From the NCBI GenBank assembly GCA_027575765.1, contig JANBPT010000068.1, positions 20,961-84,960 on the forward strand: a DNA stretch of 64,000 nt, read 5' to 3'. Source of the DNA: Tieghemiomyces parasiticus (Eukaryota > Kickxellomycota > Dimargaritomycetes > Dimargaritales > Dimargaritaceae). This document shows positions 22,550-33,602 of this stretch, in pieces. The position numbers were made by a program, and so were the translations under genes. How positions within the stretch are numbered: position 1 is the first letter of the stretch; each line of letters starts with the position of its first letter. The notes beneath the pieces were generated by a model, which made no database searches, was not told the origin of the DNA, and saw only the letters and a program-made list of their open reading frames with translations.

Positions 22550-24029
22550 CTCATCCCACCTATACTGGCTGTCTAGGCCCGAGCGGTGGGGCTTGAGCAG
22601 CTGCGTAACCCACCTTGACCTACTTTGTCATACGCGGGGTCAGGTGCAGCGAGGTTGGCCAGGAGACAGCTGGGGAGGGCGGCTTGGACTGTACCACTAA
22701 AAGTCGTCACCACGCGCTATGGTTCGGACGGCAGCAATTGGAAGGAGGACGGCTAGAGAAGCGCTGGAGGGCGGGCACCGCAGTGGGATATGTGTGCGGC
22801 CGTACCGCCGGATGGGGTGGAATAAGGGGCGGGAGAGACCTGGCGTGTAATGGTTAAGCGAGGGAGGATTAAGGTCCAGCAAGTCAGAAGGTAGTTGGTA
22901 AACTGGGGGGGGGCAGTACTGGGCTCCAAGTCGGCAGTCCACCCGCCAAACGCACAGGCAGCTACAGGCCAGCCCCTTCATGGCCCCGCGGAAGCGTCCT
23001 GTGACCTCCTGGCTATCCCACCCGGGCCCAGCCACCAGAGTGTACGGTACGAAACGACGCATTTTAACCCACATGGCACACTGGCCGTGTTTGGCTTGGC
23101 GGGCAGGGGTGTATTCGACGGCGAAGCGCTCTATTGTCGCCGACGTCTCCTCCCCCGCCTTCTTCTCATGTCGGATGGTGGCTTTAGCGCGGGCGGGGCG
23201 TCCCAACCCAAGGTCAATGCGAGGGCGGAACACTCTACCTCCGCGGAGGTGGACTTTGGTCGGGGAGGGGGCTTTTACCCTGCACGCGCCGTTCTTAGGG
23301 CCATTGGTAGCGGTATGGCTGTGGGATAGCATCTAAGTCGAGGGCAACCCGAAGCCAAGAGGCGAGGCAAGGCAACGGAGGACTACCCTGCGCTGGCGCC
23401 CCTCCCCCTCTCCTCCCCATCCCACCCCGCGCACCCCGGTGCCGTCGGCGTGAGTCGCTCAGCGGTGTGACGGTGCGACCTCCAAGGTGCGACGGACCGC
23501 TGCCCTGCACCTATCGACCCTCTGCCACTCCCTGCGTATACAATCCACCCCCTCCTCCAATTTTCCCCAACGACCAGCAAGGCTGGCGAGCGAACTCCGA
23601 AGCCCAGCGGCAAGCCCCTCTCGCGCCTCTGCCTCAGTCACCACCGCCGTCGACGCACACCCATAATACCAGCTTTTCTGCGCCGACACGCTGGCCCCAC
23701 GGCTCCCTTGGCTCCACTCTTTCTGTCCATTCCTCTCGGCGGTGTCTCTTGGTTACTTTTCGCTTTCGTTGGTCCTTCCCCGCAATTGCATTACTTCCCC
23801 GGTTCACCCTCGCCTCCCTGTTCCTGAGCATAGTCGTTCCACCCTCAGCTCTCCGTTGGCCTCTCGCTGTTCGTTCCTCTTTACTTCTTCTCTTTATTCT
23901 TATCGACCACACGATTACCCCCCCCCTTCCCACCTATAGCTTCGCCCAGACCGTCGCCGGCTCAACTCCCATCAACCCCACTCCGCCCCGCTCGTGACCC
24001 CTCCACCTCCGGATTCACCCGCCATCGCC
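22550..24029. other. Divergent promoter region with long pyrimidine-rich leader
   Basis: Spacer between the permease (minus) and the V-ATPase gene (plus). From about 23540 to 23990 the plus strand is strongly C/T-rich, typical of a fungal leader for a highly expressed gene. Several GC-rich ORFs overlap on both strands at 22700-23340, but none has a recognisable domain and I do not call them genes. Confidence 0.5.
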
Positions 24030-24788
24030 ATGGGCTACCTCGGCAGCTACTACGGCCTCTACGCCACGGGCCTGGTGTCCTTTTTGGCCCTTTACGCGAC
24101 GCTCTACCTACTCTTCACCGGCCGGGGCGAGCACTTCAACGTGGGCCAGTTCCTGCTGGCCACCTCGCCGTACTACTGGTCGCTCCTGGGCATCGGGCTC
24201 TGCATCGCCCTCAGTGTGGTGGGCGCCTCCTGGGGTATTTTTATCACCGGCTCCAGCATCCTGGGCGGGGCGGTCAAGGCCCCGCGCATCCAGACCAAGA
24301 ACCTCATCAGCATTATCTTTTGTGAGGTCGTGGCCATTTACGGCGTCATTATGGCCATCGTGTTCTCCGCCAAGCTCGGCGCCGTCAGCGGCCCCGACGG
24401 CTACGAGCCCTCCCACTACTACACCGGCTACTCCATCTTTTGGGGTGGTTTGATTGTCGGTCTGTGCAACCTGCTCTGCGGTGTCTGTGTCGGTATCACC
24501 GGGAGTAACGCCGCCCTCGCCGACGCCCAGAACCCCACCCTGTTCGTCAAGATCCTGGTCGTCGAGATTTTCGGTAGCGTGTTGGGCCTGTTTGGTCTCA
24601 TCACCGGTCTGCTCATGGTAAGGACAGTGCAGCTCGTCGAGTTTAGCATGCCTTGTCGGACTCGGGTTGTCGACCGAGAAACAGACACTAACCCCTCATC
24701 ATGCAAACCTCCTTTAATTTCCCCCCCCACCCACTCCTCCTCCTCCTCCTCACCATCCCAGACGAGTAGCTCGGAGGCCTTCGTTTAA
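24030..24788 (+). CDS. VMA16: V-type ATPase proteolipid subunit c'' (21-23 kDa)
   Basis: Proton-carrying rotor subunit of the membrane V0 sector of the vacuolar ATPase. Exons 24030-24617 and 24762-24788 join in phase 0 to give 204 residues, the usual size for this subunit. Helices read as [84 protein letters not shown] and [23 protein letters not shown]99 in [11 protein letters not shown] is the proton-binding carboxylate. The start ATG at 24030 lies in a strong context (ATCGCCATGG). The last exon adds only TSSSEAFV. The 144-nt intron is a multiple of three and contains no in-frame stop, so unspliced message would add 48 residues. The function is well supported. Confidence 0.94.
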   Translation: MGYLGSYYGLYATGLVSFLALYATLYLLFTGRGEHFNVGQFLLATSPYYWSLLGIGLCIALSVVGASWGIFITGSSILGGAVKAPRIQTKNLISIIFCEVVAIYGVIMAIVFSAKLGAVSGPDGYEPSHYYTGYSIFWGGLIVGLCNLLCGVCVGITGSNAALADAQNPTLFVKILVVEIFGSVLGLFGLITGLLMVRTVQLVEFSMPCRTRVVDRETDTNPSSCKPPLISPPTHSSSSSSPSQTSSSEAFV

Positions 24789-25154
24789 GTTGTCGCCAAT
24801 CTAGGGTATTACCTCTAGCGGAGACCACCGTCGACCCTGATGTCTCCCACGCGGCGTACCTTGTTTTATGACGGCTTGCCTTTCGCTCTACTCAATCCAG
24901 CCTTTTCAAATCTTTTTTTAAAAAATTCTTTTCAGCTCGCGTACCAACGCTGAAAGTTCTTTTCACGAATCCACAAAGAAATCTATAAACTCCTCAAGTC
25001 TGGCTATCTCAATCGTATTCATCATCGTTGTACCTAATCTCATCCATATATATATATATAGTCATCAGTTGGTAACCAAAATTGATTTTGATGACCAATT
25101 TAACCACCAACTGACTTGTAGTTGGCAGCACGAAGGAATTGGGCAACTTCGCGC
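24789..25154. other. Spacer between convergent genes with (TA)n microsatellite
   Basis: 366 bp of AT-rich sequence between the 3' ends of VMA16 and THR4. A short TA-dinucleotide run lies at about 25047-25060. Nothing else is recognised. Confidence 0.55.
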
Positions 25155-26810
25155 TCAAACGTGGAGCTCACTCTCGAGGGTAGTCTCAATGACTCGCTTC
25201 ACCTCCGTAGAAGTACCGGGGCTCACATCGGTGCAGCGACGGGGCTTATCGAGCAGACCCACGAATTCCGGAGGCAGGACAGTATCGAATTCGAACGCAG
25301 TTGGTTGCTCGTCGGTATCGGGGGCGCGGGAAGTAAGGGCCTCGGTGACGGCGGCCGAGAACTTAGCCGGGTGGGCGGTGGACAGGCATACGTTGTAGAC
25401 CTTGCCGAAGGTGGCTGGGTCGCGGGCGGTGACGACCTCAGCAGCCTTGACCCCGACGGCTGTATGCGGATCGAGGAGGTAAGGGTCGACGGGCGCGGTG
25501 GCCCCGTGGTAGTAGCGACGGATGGTATCCAGGGTCTCGGCATCCGACACGGCGACGGAATCAAAGACGGCCGCAGCGGCCTCACGCACTGCGGGTTCCA
25601 CACTGACGGTACCTGTGGCCTTGAACGTGTCCATCCAGGAGCGCACGGTCCGGCAGGCCGCTTCGGACGAACCTTCCTTGTCGGCGTCGTTGGGCACGTC
25701 CGCCGAGGTATAATGAGCCAGGTACCACATGAGCCGTTCAAAGTTGGAGCTGACCAGGATGTCCATGGCCGGACTGTGAGTGGCCCGTACGGCCTCGCCG
25801 CCGGCGTCGGACCCCTCCGCCGCCGATGCCTTTTCGTAGCGCCCCGTCACGAAGAAACGGTGCAGAATATCGTTAGCATTAGTGGCCACCACCAGCCGCC
25901 TGATCGGCAGGCCCAACCGCCGAGCGTAGTACCCGGCCAAGACGTCGCCAAAGTTACCCGTGGGGACCGTATACACCACGCCATGTTGCTCCACCTCCGC
26001 GATACCGCCAGCCTGGCGAGCCAGGGCGAAGTACGAGTGGAAGTAGTAGACGGTCTGGGCCAGGATACGGGCCCAGTTGATGGAGTTGATCGCGCCCAAG
26101 TGGTAGGTGCTGCGGAACTTCTCGTCGCCGAATAGGGCCTTGACGATATCCTGGCAGTCGTCAAAGGTACCCTGCACGGCCAAATTGTGGATATTGGCGT
26201 CCAGCACCGTGGTCATCTGGGCCTCCTGAATGGGCGATACGCGGCCCTTCGGGTGGAGGATAAACACCTGGACGTTTTTCTTATTGCGCAGGCCGTAGAT
26301 GGCTGCGCTCCCAGTGTCACCGCTGGTGGCACCCACTACCGTGATAAAGTGGGCCGGCTTCTCCTTTTGGTCAGCGCTGCTTCCCTGTGCGGCCGCCTGG
26401 CGGTTGCGGCGTTCCAAGAAGTATTCAAACAGGTTGCCGAGGAACTGCAACGCCACGTCTTTGAAGGCGAACGTGGGTCCGTGAAACAGTTCCAGGATCC
26501 ACCGCCGCTCAGCAGGGGGGCCCAGAGGTCGCACAGGCGTCACGTCCGGCGCCCGGAAGTTGGGCCCGTAGCTGCGTTCGACGAGGGTGCGTAGGTCGGC
26601 GTCCGGGATCTCGGCGGGGTCGATGAACAGGCGGAAGATGCGCACGGCCAGGTCCTGGAACGACAGGTCCTTCCACGCCGTCAGCCAGCCAGCTGGCAGT
26701 TCGGGAATGGCCTCTGGGATGAAAAGGCCGCCGTCCGGGGCCAGGCCCTGCATCACGGCGGCCTCGAAGGTGTAGCCGCTGGCGCCGCCGCGAGTGGAGT
26801 GGTAATGCAT
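25155..26810 (-). CDS. THR4: Threonine synthase
   Basis: PLP-dependent enzyme converting O-phosphohomoserine to L-threonine and phosphate, the last step of threonine synthesis, in the cytosol. The single-exon protein has 551 residues, slightly longer than yeast Thr4. The class II N-terminal block HYHSTRGGASGYTFEAAVMQGLAPDGGLFIP is complete. K117 in GPTFAFKDVALQFLGN is the Schiff-base lysine. VVGATSGDTGSAAIYG is the phosphate-gripping loop, and VYTVPTGNFGDVLAGYYA forms the second PLP contact. All expected elements are present, so the enzyme should be active. The ATG at 26810 gives the conserved N terminus exactly. The gene converges with VMA16. I see no marker of Gcn4-type control that I would trust. 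Confidence 0.95.
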   Translation of the reverse strand: MHYHSTRGGASGYTFEAAVMQGLAPDGGLFIPEAIPELPAGWLTAWKDLSFQDLAVRIFRLFIDPAEIPDADLRTLVERSYGPNFRAPDVTPVRPLGPPAERRWILELFHGPTFAFKDVALQFLGNLFEYFLERRNRQAAAQGSSADQKEKPAHFITVVGATSGDTGSAAIYGLRNKKNVQVFILHPKGRVSPIQEAQMTTVLDANIHNLAVQGTFDDCQDIVKALFGDEKFRSTYHLGAINSINWARILAQTVYYFHSYFALARQAGGIAEVEQHGVVYTVPTGNFGDVLAGYYARRLGLPIRRLVVATNANDILHRFFVTGRYEKASAAEGSDAGGEAVRATHSPAMDILVSSNFERLMWYLAHYTSADVPNDADKEGSSEAACRTVRSWMDTFKATGTVSVEPAVREAAAAVFDSVAVSDAETLDTIRRYYHGATAPVDPYLLDPHTAVGVKAAEVVTARDPATFGKVYNVCLSTAHPAKFSAAVTEALTSRAPDTDEQPTAFEFDTVLPPEFVGLLDKPRRCTDVSPGTSTEVKRVIETTLESELHV

Positions 26811-28099
26811 GGTGACGGGTGGGATGCGTAGGTTATGGGGAGGGGAGCTGGGACGTGAGAGACGTTGAGGTTGGGCCAGTGGGACTGGAGCGGAATGGAT
26901 TCGATGGTACAGGAAGCAAGGGTCAGCGAGGTTTCGCAGTCAACCAGGCACCGAGGGAGGAAAATTAGGAAAGAACTTGAAAAGGGTTCGAGGTTTAAGA
27001 GCAGGCGAGCGTCGAGGCGTAGAAGGGGCTGAAGAGGGTGGAGGGGGGTACTTTTATGCCCATGGCCAGATAATCGCTGGTTGTGGCAGGGCCGCTTGGG
27101 CTATTCCGGGATAAGGGGTGGTGGATGGCCACTGCATACATATCTGCTTGATTCGGCGTGGGGAACGGCTACATACCTTAGGCCACCAGGAGCATGGCTA
27201 CTCGTCCATTGGAAGCGACTCACCATGCAATGTGATGTAGCAAGTTGATTGGCCAGGAAGTCCACATCAAGTATTGGCGGACAGGGTCAAAGTGGGCCCA
27301 GTGTCTTTATCCCTTGTATGGCCCACCGCGTGGGCTGCATCCAGCAACTAAGGGCGATAAGAAAAGGCGTGACTCATCCAATGCGATGCCAGATATCAAT
27401 TGGCTCCCTTGGGCTTCGGTAAAGTAGTGACAGAGCGACAATCGGCGCGCACAGTGAGATGATGGGGCAGCGGAGCTCGTTCCAGCCCCACTTCGACGGG
27501 ACTGAAGAGCTTGCTCAGGCCCAACACGTTGCGAACGACACAGGACTCTTTAGCGACTATGTTGGGGACGTTGGGACCCCACAGGCAATATAGGTGAGGA
27601 AACTGGAACCTAGCAGTACAACTGTCGGCTTGATAACGTGGAGGGACAAATGGATCATGGGCGCATACGGCTGTGGATCTGGCAGCGACAGGGACCAAGA
27701 TGTCAGAAAAAAAAAGGATCTCTGGTTATCGCAGGCGGCGGGGGGCCGGACCCTACGTGGAAAGTTGCGCCGGCCTAGGAGCCCGGCGCCACTGCCTTTG
27801 CTGTAAACTTTATCAGAACTCGCCGTGGCCCACTCCGGTACAGCGCCAGTAAGTACCGAGGCGGAGTGGTATGGATGCGTGGTCGTAGTTAGTGTATACG
27901 CAACGCTTATCGATATCTCTCGATGGATTTTTACCTCTACGCCCTCCCATCAGCTACTACTAATCCGGACTAGCAGTGCACTGTCAAATCTACGCGGTTT
28001 ATATCCCGCTCGACAGGCATAGTCCTACCAGGAAGTACCACATCCTACTGGTCTCTTCAGCGGCCCTCGGCATGTCTCTCTAAAACATGAACCGAGACT

Positions 28100-28650
28100 A
28101 CCGAGCCGACACGTCCAACGACCTCAGGTGGCCCAGATCGGCTTCACTCCCGGTGTTCAAGCCCGTGTCACCGTGTCTCCGCTGCAGGAGCTGGTAGACA
28201 GCGCCCACCTTGCTGAGTGCTGCCGCCGCCCTGACCTGGGTTGTCAAAGGGGTTGTTGACAATCTAACAGGTTAGAAATGGATAGCAGCTGCTGCTTAGG
28301 CAACTGTGGTCGCCCCCATACCCGTCGCCGTAACACCTTCTCGGTCTTACGTACAGCAGATGCTGCCGACCATTTACGAGCAGGTATCCAGCCCCGTCGC
28401 CGCCCAAGTGTCCGCGGTGCCCATTTAGACCGTGACTGCTACTGATCCGACGTCATCAACTGAACCCCAAGTGCCACAGCTACTACACGCTGCAGTCACT
28501 ATGGTGCACCTCGCTTTAAAAAATAATCCCCACCCATCAAGCGACCAAGAACATTCGCCAGCTGAAGGAGAGGCCTATCTACCATAGTTGCCCAACATAA
28601 CCCACAGGGAAGAGTAGGGGCTCTCACAATGCCAACAGCCGGCGGGCAAA
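28100..28650 (+). pseudogene. Possible decayed coding sequence (unidentified)
   Basis: Coding-like stretches occur in shifting frames. One is near 28111-28220 (QIGFTPGVQARVTVSPLQEL). Another runs from about 28301 to 28580 (VVAPIPVAVTPSRSYVQQM), interrupted by a TAG after VSAVPI. Composition is Val/Ala/Pro/Gln-rich and similar in both parts, as if from one former gene. I cannot match it to a family, and chance ORFs in GC-rich spacer remain possible. Confidence 0.2.
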
Positions 28651-29288
28651 CAGGCGAGGGCGAGGTACCCTGTGGCTCAGCCATTCGTGAAGCCGAGCTG
28701 CCGGTTTCAGTAAGCCCCGAGCAGCAGATCTTTGGCTACTAAGGGGGAGGGCGGAGGACCCGCGGCTCAGGTGATCACTCCCCTCCTTTCCTTTCCGACG
28801 CCATGGTGCCGCAGAAGACCGGGACGCGAGGACACAATGGCCTACCCTAGAAGGTCACCGTTTCGCTAAATTCTAACGTCTAGCGGTCCTATGGCATCCC
28901 GATCAATGAGTGTGCCGCACCTCCAGTTGCGACCAGATGCCGAATAGTGACGAAGGTTCTTTTCGAACCGACACGTCTGTCCCAATTAAGCCCTGTGGGC
29001 TTAACCTCTTGATCTGGTACCGCCGCCATTGCGAAGTGATCCGGTGGTCTGTGGGTGGGTCAGCCGCCTAATGGATAAGGTCACACCTCCACTACACATT
29101 CGTTAGTTTATAAAAAAAAAGTCGACTGCTAGACTTTCCAGGGCTCTATTGTCCACGTTTCTTTTCGCTATTCGACTTCACCTTGGTTATCGAACATCGC
29201 CCTTGCTACTTCTTCACCAACCCCGTCCACAGTCTGCACAATTTAAAAGCCAACTCTGGTGCTCCACTGTTCCTCTTTGCCCGTTACT

Positions 29289-29450
29289 ATGCGGACATTT
29301 ATTCTCACCTTCATCGTCTCTACCTTCAGCGCTGTCCTAACTTCCGCCCGACCAACGCTCTACGCCCGCCGGGTAATCTACTCGGCACGGTTTAATCCCG
29401 CCACCGGTGTCGCCCAGCCAGAGAGTTTGGTGAAGCCCATCTTCGGTTAG
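29289..29450 (+). CDS. Candidate small secreted peptide (53 aa)
   Basis: A short ORF encodes 53 residues beginning MRTFILTFIVSTFSAVLTSA, a good signal-peptide shape (n-region Arg, hydrophobic core, small residues before the likely cleavage). A short mature part follows, ending SLVKPIFG. It lacks cysteines and known domains. A TATA-like stretch (TTTATAAAAAA) lies about 180 bp upstream. The ORF is isolated in a long spacer, so it may be spurious. Confidence 0.3.
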   Translation: MRTFILTFIVSTFSAVLTSARPTLYARRVIYSARFNPATGVAQPESLVKPIFG

Positions 29451-30944
29451 GCCATTCTTCCGGCACCTAAGATTGTATGTCAGTCCCCGCCATTGAGCCG
29501 GCAATCCATCCTCCGAATCGACTTTTGAAAAATTAAAAGGTAATGATGAGTACACCGGCCCTCGAAATGCATGAATAGCTACCCACACACATCGCTATAG
29601 GGAGAACTGAGCACTACATCCGACAGGAACGTGTTTAAACACCTAGAGCTTGTAAGCGACCTATAAATAAAGTTCAATACGTAGGACCGATTCACCTGGA
29701 CCCAACATACCAACCACGGCAGTGAAGCATCGTATCGCGCTCTACTAGAATTCACCGCCAACAAATGGGCAAGCTCAAACGATAGGCACAACCCCGGCGG
29801 AACTACGGTCTAGTACCACGGGGGTAAACGGTATACCCTGCAAGTCAAGCCCACACCAGATGGGCATTATCCACTCATCGCTAAACCATCGGCAGCCACA
29901 TACCGTAGGACCCTGTCATTTCCCTTCAGGCTGGCCTTGGGCAGCCACTGTGGTCTGGCGCGAGACCTGTGTAGGCTAGGACCGGTGGACCCTTTCGTAT
30001 TGCTTGAAACGACGGTGGCCTCCTCCGGCTCTGCCCCCTCCCCTCCACCTCTTCCTCCTCCCAGATGCCGTGGTTGGCCACCATCCCCACGCGTGCTGTA
30101 GACTAGTCGCCGGTGGATGGCGTAAATCACACCACTCACAACGACATGGACCAACGGCCACATCAAAGGACCCGGAACCTGGCACAAACAGCAAGGGCCT
30201 TAGTTCTCCCCCTATCCCCTGCTCTCCTATACCCTCCGCAGATGGGCTCGTGTGGTAACCGGGCGGCGAGAGGGTAAAATGGGGGGAAAAGATGCAAGTG
30301 GACGGCGCTAGAGGTCGAGAGGACCAAACTGGAGTATAGCGTAGGGCCGGATAATTCGCAAATGTATATAGGAGAGTTGGTGTCGCCTTCGTTCGTCGTC
30401 TCCCTTTTTCTCTCTCCCAGCCTCCTGCCCTACTGCAACCCCTTCTTCCCCTCCCCTCCTCAAAGCTCCTTGGCAGTCCTTGCCGTTTCGTCACATATCC
30501 TATTATCAAAACCACCTTGGCTGGACCGCATTGCTTTTCACCTTGGGACCGTGTAGTTGGAAGTAGTAGTAAACCAGTTTATAACGTTTGAAGTCTCTCT
30601 CGCCCTTGGTCACTCTGTCTTCTCTAATTCCCATCTACGTACCACATACTCAGTCTTCTCTGCGACGGCTTCGTGCCGCCTTTCCTGCACGCAATATCCA
30701 CCAGCTGGCCTGCTTTATAAACTCTCTTGGACACGTCGCCCGGATCTGAATTACCACCGCGTGCGACGTCCCACTTTATGATATAGGGCTGCCTTGAAAT
30801 TACTTGGCTCGTCCACCTGTACCCTACCTTCCGAAACCCCCATATCCACCACTGTATTTAATACTGCCCCCCTCCGCGGGACTGCTCGTTTCTCACCGCA
30901 ACTACCCGCAGTTTCCCTGCGCGACGCCGCCGCTGCTAGCGCCC

Positions 30945-33602
30945 ATGCGGCCGTTAATGCCCCGGGCGCGCGCCGCCCTACATCTCCTTCCAATCCTGCT
31001 AGGCTTATGGTACGCACTAATTCCACTGACGATGGCCAGTATCACCACCTACGTGGATAAGCCGGCCAATGACACCCAGGCTCAACAAACCTTCCCTTGC
31101 TATGACTACGAAGGCGACATCTCGCCTAAATACGATCTGACCGGCCCCCTGGTCCCCGTGGCCATCGAGTCCGGGTGCGTCCTCACCTTGCCTACCAATC
31201 CGTATCCGTCCACCAACACCAGTTACGAGGGCAGTTTTGTGCTGCTCGCTCGTGAGCAAATGGAGAGCCACTTGTGTGTTCACGCCGGCCAGGTAAGTTT
31301 TGCCGGGCTCGGCTGAATTATTTTTGCTATTTTTTATACCACTGTTAATGCAACCGGTGGTGTGGTTCGCTAGGGGAACTGTGATTATCCTTGGGGGGGG
31401 TACATGTGCATATGGGAGTGTGCCGATGGTCTGTGCACCAGGTCGTCTGTAACCTCACTGCATTTTCCCCTCGCTTTGAGTTTGGGACTGACGGTCACAA
31501 GTCCACCTACTGTCATTCCTGCGTGGAACGCCACCTTTGATTTTTTTTATCGTTGCTGCAAGGGAATGAGATGTGGCGTGTGGTACATGTCCCATTGGGA
31601 AGGTCTAGGGCCAGGCTCGCACCTCCCTCGCCATTGGCCCCTAGACCGAGACGGTCTCCTCTTTCGGGAGGCCGGCTCGTCCGTTCCATATACCCCGGTC
31701 TCCATTTTTTTTATTCTCCGCCATCCCCCTTCTCCTTAGACTAAAACTTACCCCCACCCCCACCACCCTTCACCTCATCCAGGCGTTGGACGACCTCTCG
31801 CACGTCATTAGTCGCCTCAGTGAGCTAGGCTATCCGCCGGTCCGAGTGGCGGTGATTGCAGCCAACAGCGACAGCAACCAAAACTTTGGCAGTTCGGATG
31901 AAGAATACTTCTTTGACTACGAGTCAGTCAAGCCGGCTCACGTGGCCTTTTCCCTGGTTGGCCGGGACACAGCCCGGCACCTCTGGTCCGCCAGCACGCT
32001 CGCGGGCCCTTTCATTGTACGGGTGGTTCAGGACCAAGGCATTTGGAACCGGGACCGCCACTCCGTGTGGAACAAATTCCGTACCGCCCTCGCATGGAGT
32101 TCCCTCGTGCCCCTTATGGTCGTAGGCGTGGTGCTCATCGTTCAGTCCATCCGGGTCACCGGTCGTTGGTTCAGCGTCCAGGTGTTCATCTTCACCGGCG
32201 CTCTAATGTACCTCGCGGGTGGGCTTATCGCCCCCATTAGTACTACTCAGAACCGCGCCCAGGTTTACTGTCGGTACATTGCCTGGATGGCCGGGTATAT
32301 TTGCTATAGCTGGGTACTTTTGAGCTGGTAAGTGTGCTATATGGTGTCTGATATTATAGCACCGCTTTGGAGAAACAGGCTAAAGCACTCACGATGACAG
32401 CTGACCCTAATCTTTACATGTTCCCCCCCCCACCTCCTGTTTGTAACCAAATACCCCTACTGCTTCTCCCCCTTTTTTTCCAGGGCCGTTATCATCAAGA
32501 AGACCCAGTCCCCACGCTTCCTCAAGGCCATTTGGGCCGCCAGTTACCTTGGTATGGCGGTCATGTTCTTCTACGCCATCCTCAACATCACCCTGACTAT
32601 TTACCCGACGACACCAGGGCACCAACTCAAGAAATGGTCCTCGTTCATCATCCTGCCCCTGACCATGCTCATCCAGGGCGTGGTTTTATTCTTTTACGGT
32701 AGGTTGCCTCACACAGTTTACTGCTGGCACATGCCGGTAAGTTGACCACCCTGATATAACCGTGAAGGCCTCGAATTTGGCACTAGCGACTTACCATGTA
32801 CTACTTCGGACCGTTTTCCCCTCTACCGCCCTACCCAGGCATGCGTTTTCTGATGTTCATCAAGGATAGCATCCTGTTTGCCAATATCCGAGTAGCCCTA
32901 CGCAAGGTAAATTATCAACTGACCCCATGAGTCTATGGAAACTTGGCGGCAAACCTCTAGCCTTCCTTCATCCGACCACTAACCATGCCCCCTCCCTTCC
33001 ACCACGAATCATCTTCACTTCCACCTTCACCTTAGCTTACGGTGCTCTCGCTGGCCACCTTTGTCGGGTTTATTATCTTTGCAGTCTGCGGCACACTTAA
33101 CCAATCGATTCTCCACAGCGCTCCCTGGATCCTCACACTACGCTCGGTTCTCTACAACACAACCGTTTTCCTTCTGGTGGCCATGATTTTTTGGGTGGTC
33201 CGTATCCAAAGCTCTTCGACGTTTGGTTATCGTCGCAACGCGCGCAGCCTGCTCCCGGTATGCCACGCCCCCGGTATCGACGGGGATGGTAATGGCGGCG
33301 GTGGGGGCGGTAATGACGGACGGGGAGAGCCTAACTACGACAAGTTTAACGATGTCATCAAGAGTAACAATACCTTACCCCTCCCGGATATCCTCGATAT
33401 GCCTACACCGACCCACCGACCTGCGTCAATCAAGGGCCATAGCGATAATTATGGTTACCCTGATTTGTGGGCGTCGTACGCATCGCTCCAATCCGCTGCG
33501 ACGGCTACCTGGGAAGAATCGCCCGGGCCGAACCGTACGGTTTACCGCCACAATGATAATACCGCTTTCAGCTTACACCGCACGTCCGGGCAGGGTTCGT
33601 GA
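30945..33602 (+). CDS. Orphan seven-transmembrane receptor-like protein with extracellular domain
   Basis: Five exons, 30945-31292, 31783-32327, 32484-32698, 32839-32906 and 33036-33602, join in phases 0, 2, 1 and 0 to give 580 residues. The introns are 490, 156, 140 and 129 nt. A signal peptide (AALHLLPILLGLWYALIPLTMA) is followed by an ectodomain of about 220 residues. It has two or three Cys, N-glycosylation sequons (NDT, NTS), and a PA-like alternation of strands such as GSFVLLAREQ and VRVAVIAANSD. Seven helices follow, from LAWSSLVPLMVVGVVLIVQ to NTTVFLLVAMIFWVVRI. The tail is cytoplasmic, with a Gly/Asn patch (GNGGGGGGN). Resemblance to PA-domain or other large-ectodomain receptors is only by shape. 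The ligand is unknown and no family name is safe. The in-frame codon further upstream is TTG, so I use the ATG at 30945. Confidence 0.75.

Larger units (their letters stand above)
26811..30944. other. Longest intergenic region (4.1 kb)
   Basis: Stretch between THR4 and the five-exon receptor, divergently oriented. It contains the THR4 promoter side, a possible decayed coding stretch at about 28100-28650, one small secreted-protein candidate at 29289-29450, and a C/T-rich leader at 30370-30540. No transposon ends, tRNA or rRNA were recognised. Confidence 0.5.

Noticed and set aside
22697..23332. 211-codon minus-strand ORF between permease and VMA16
   Set aside because: Overlaps equally long plus-strand ORFs in a GC-rich promoter region; no domain, signal or partner exon.
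25122..26135. 337-codon plus-strand ORF
   Set aside because: It is the antisense shadow of the threonine synthase gene, whose motifs are complete.
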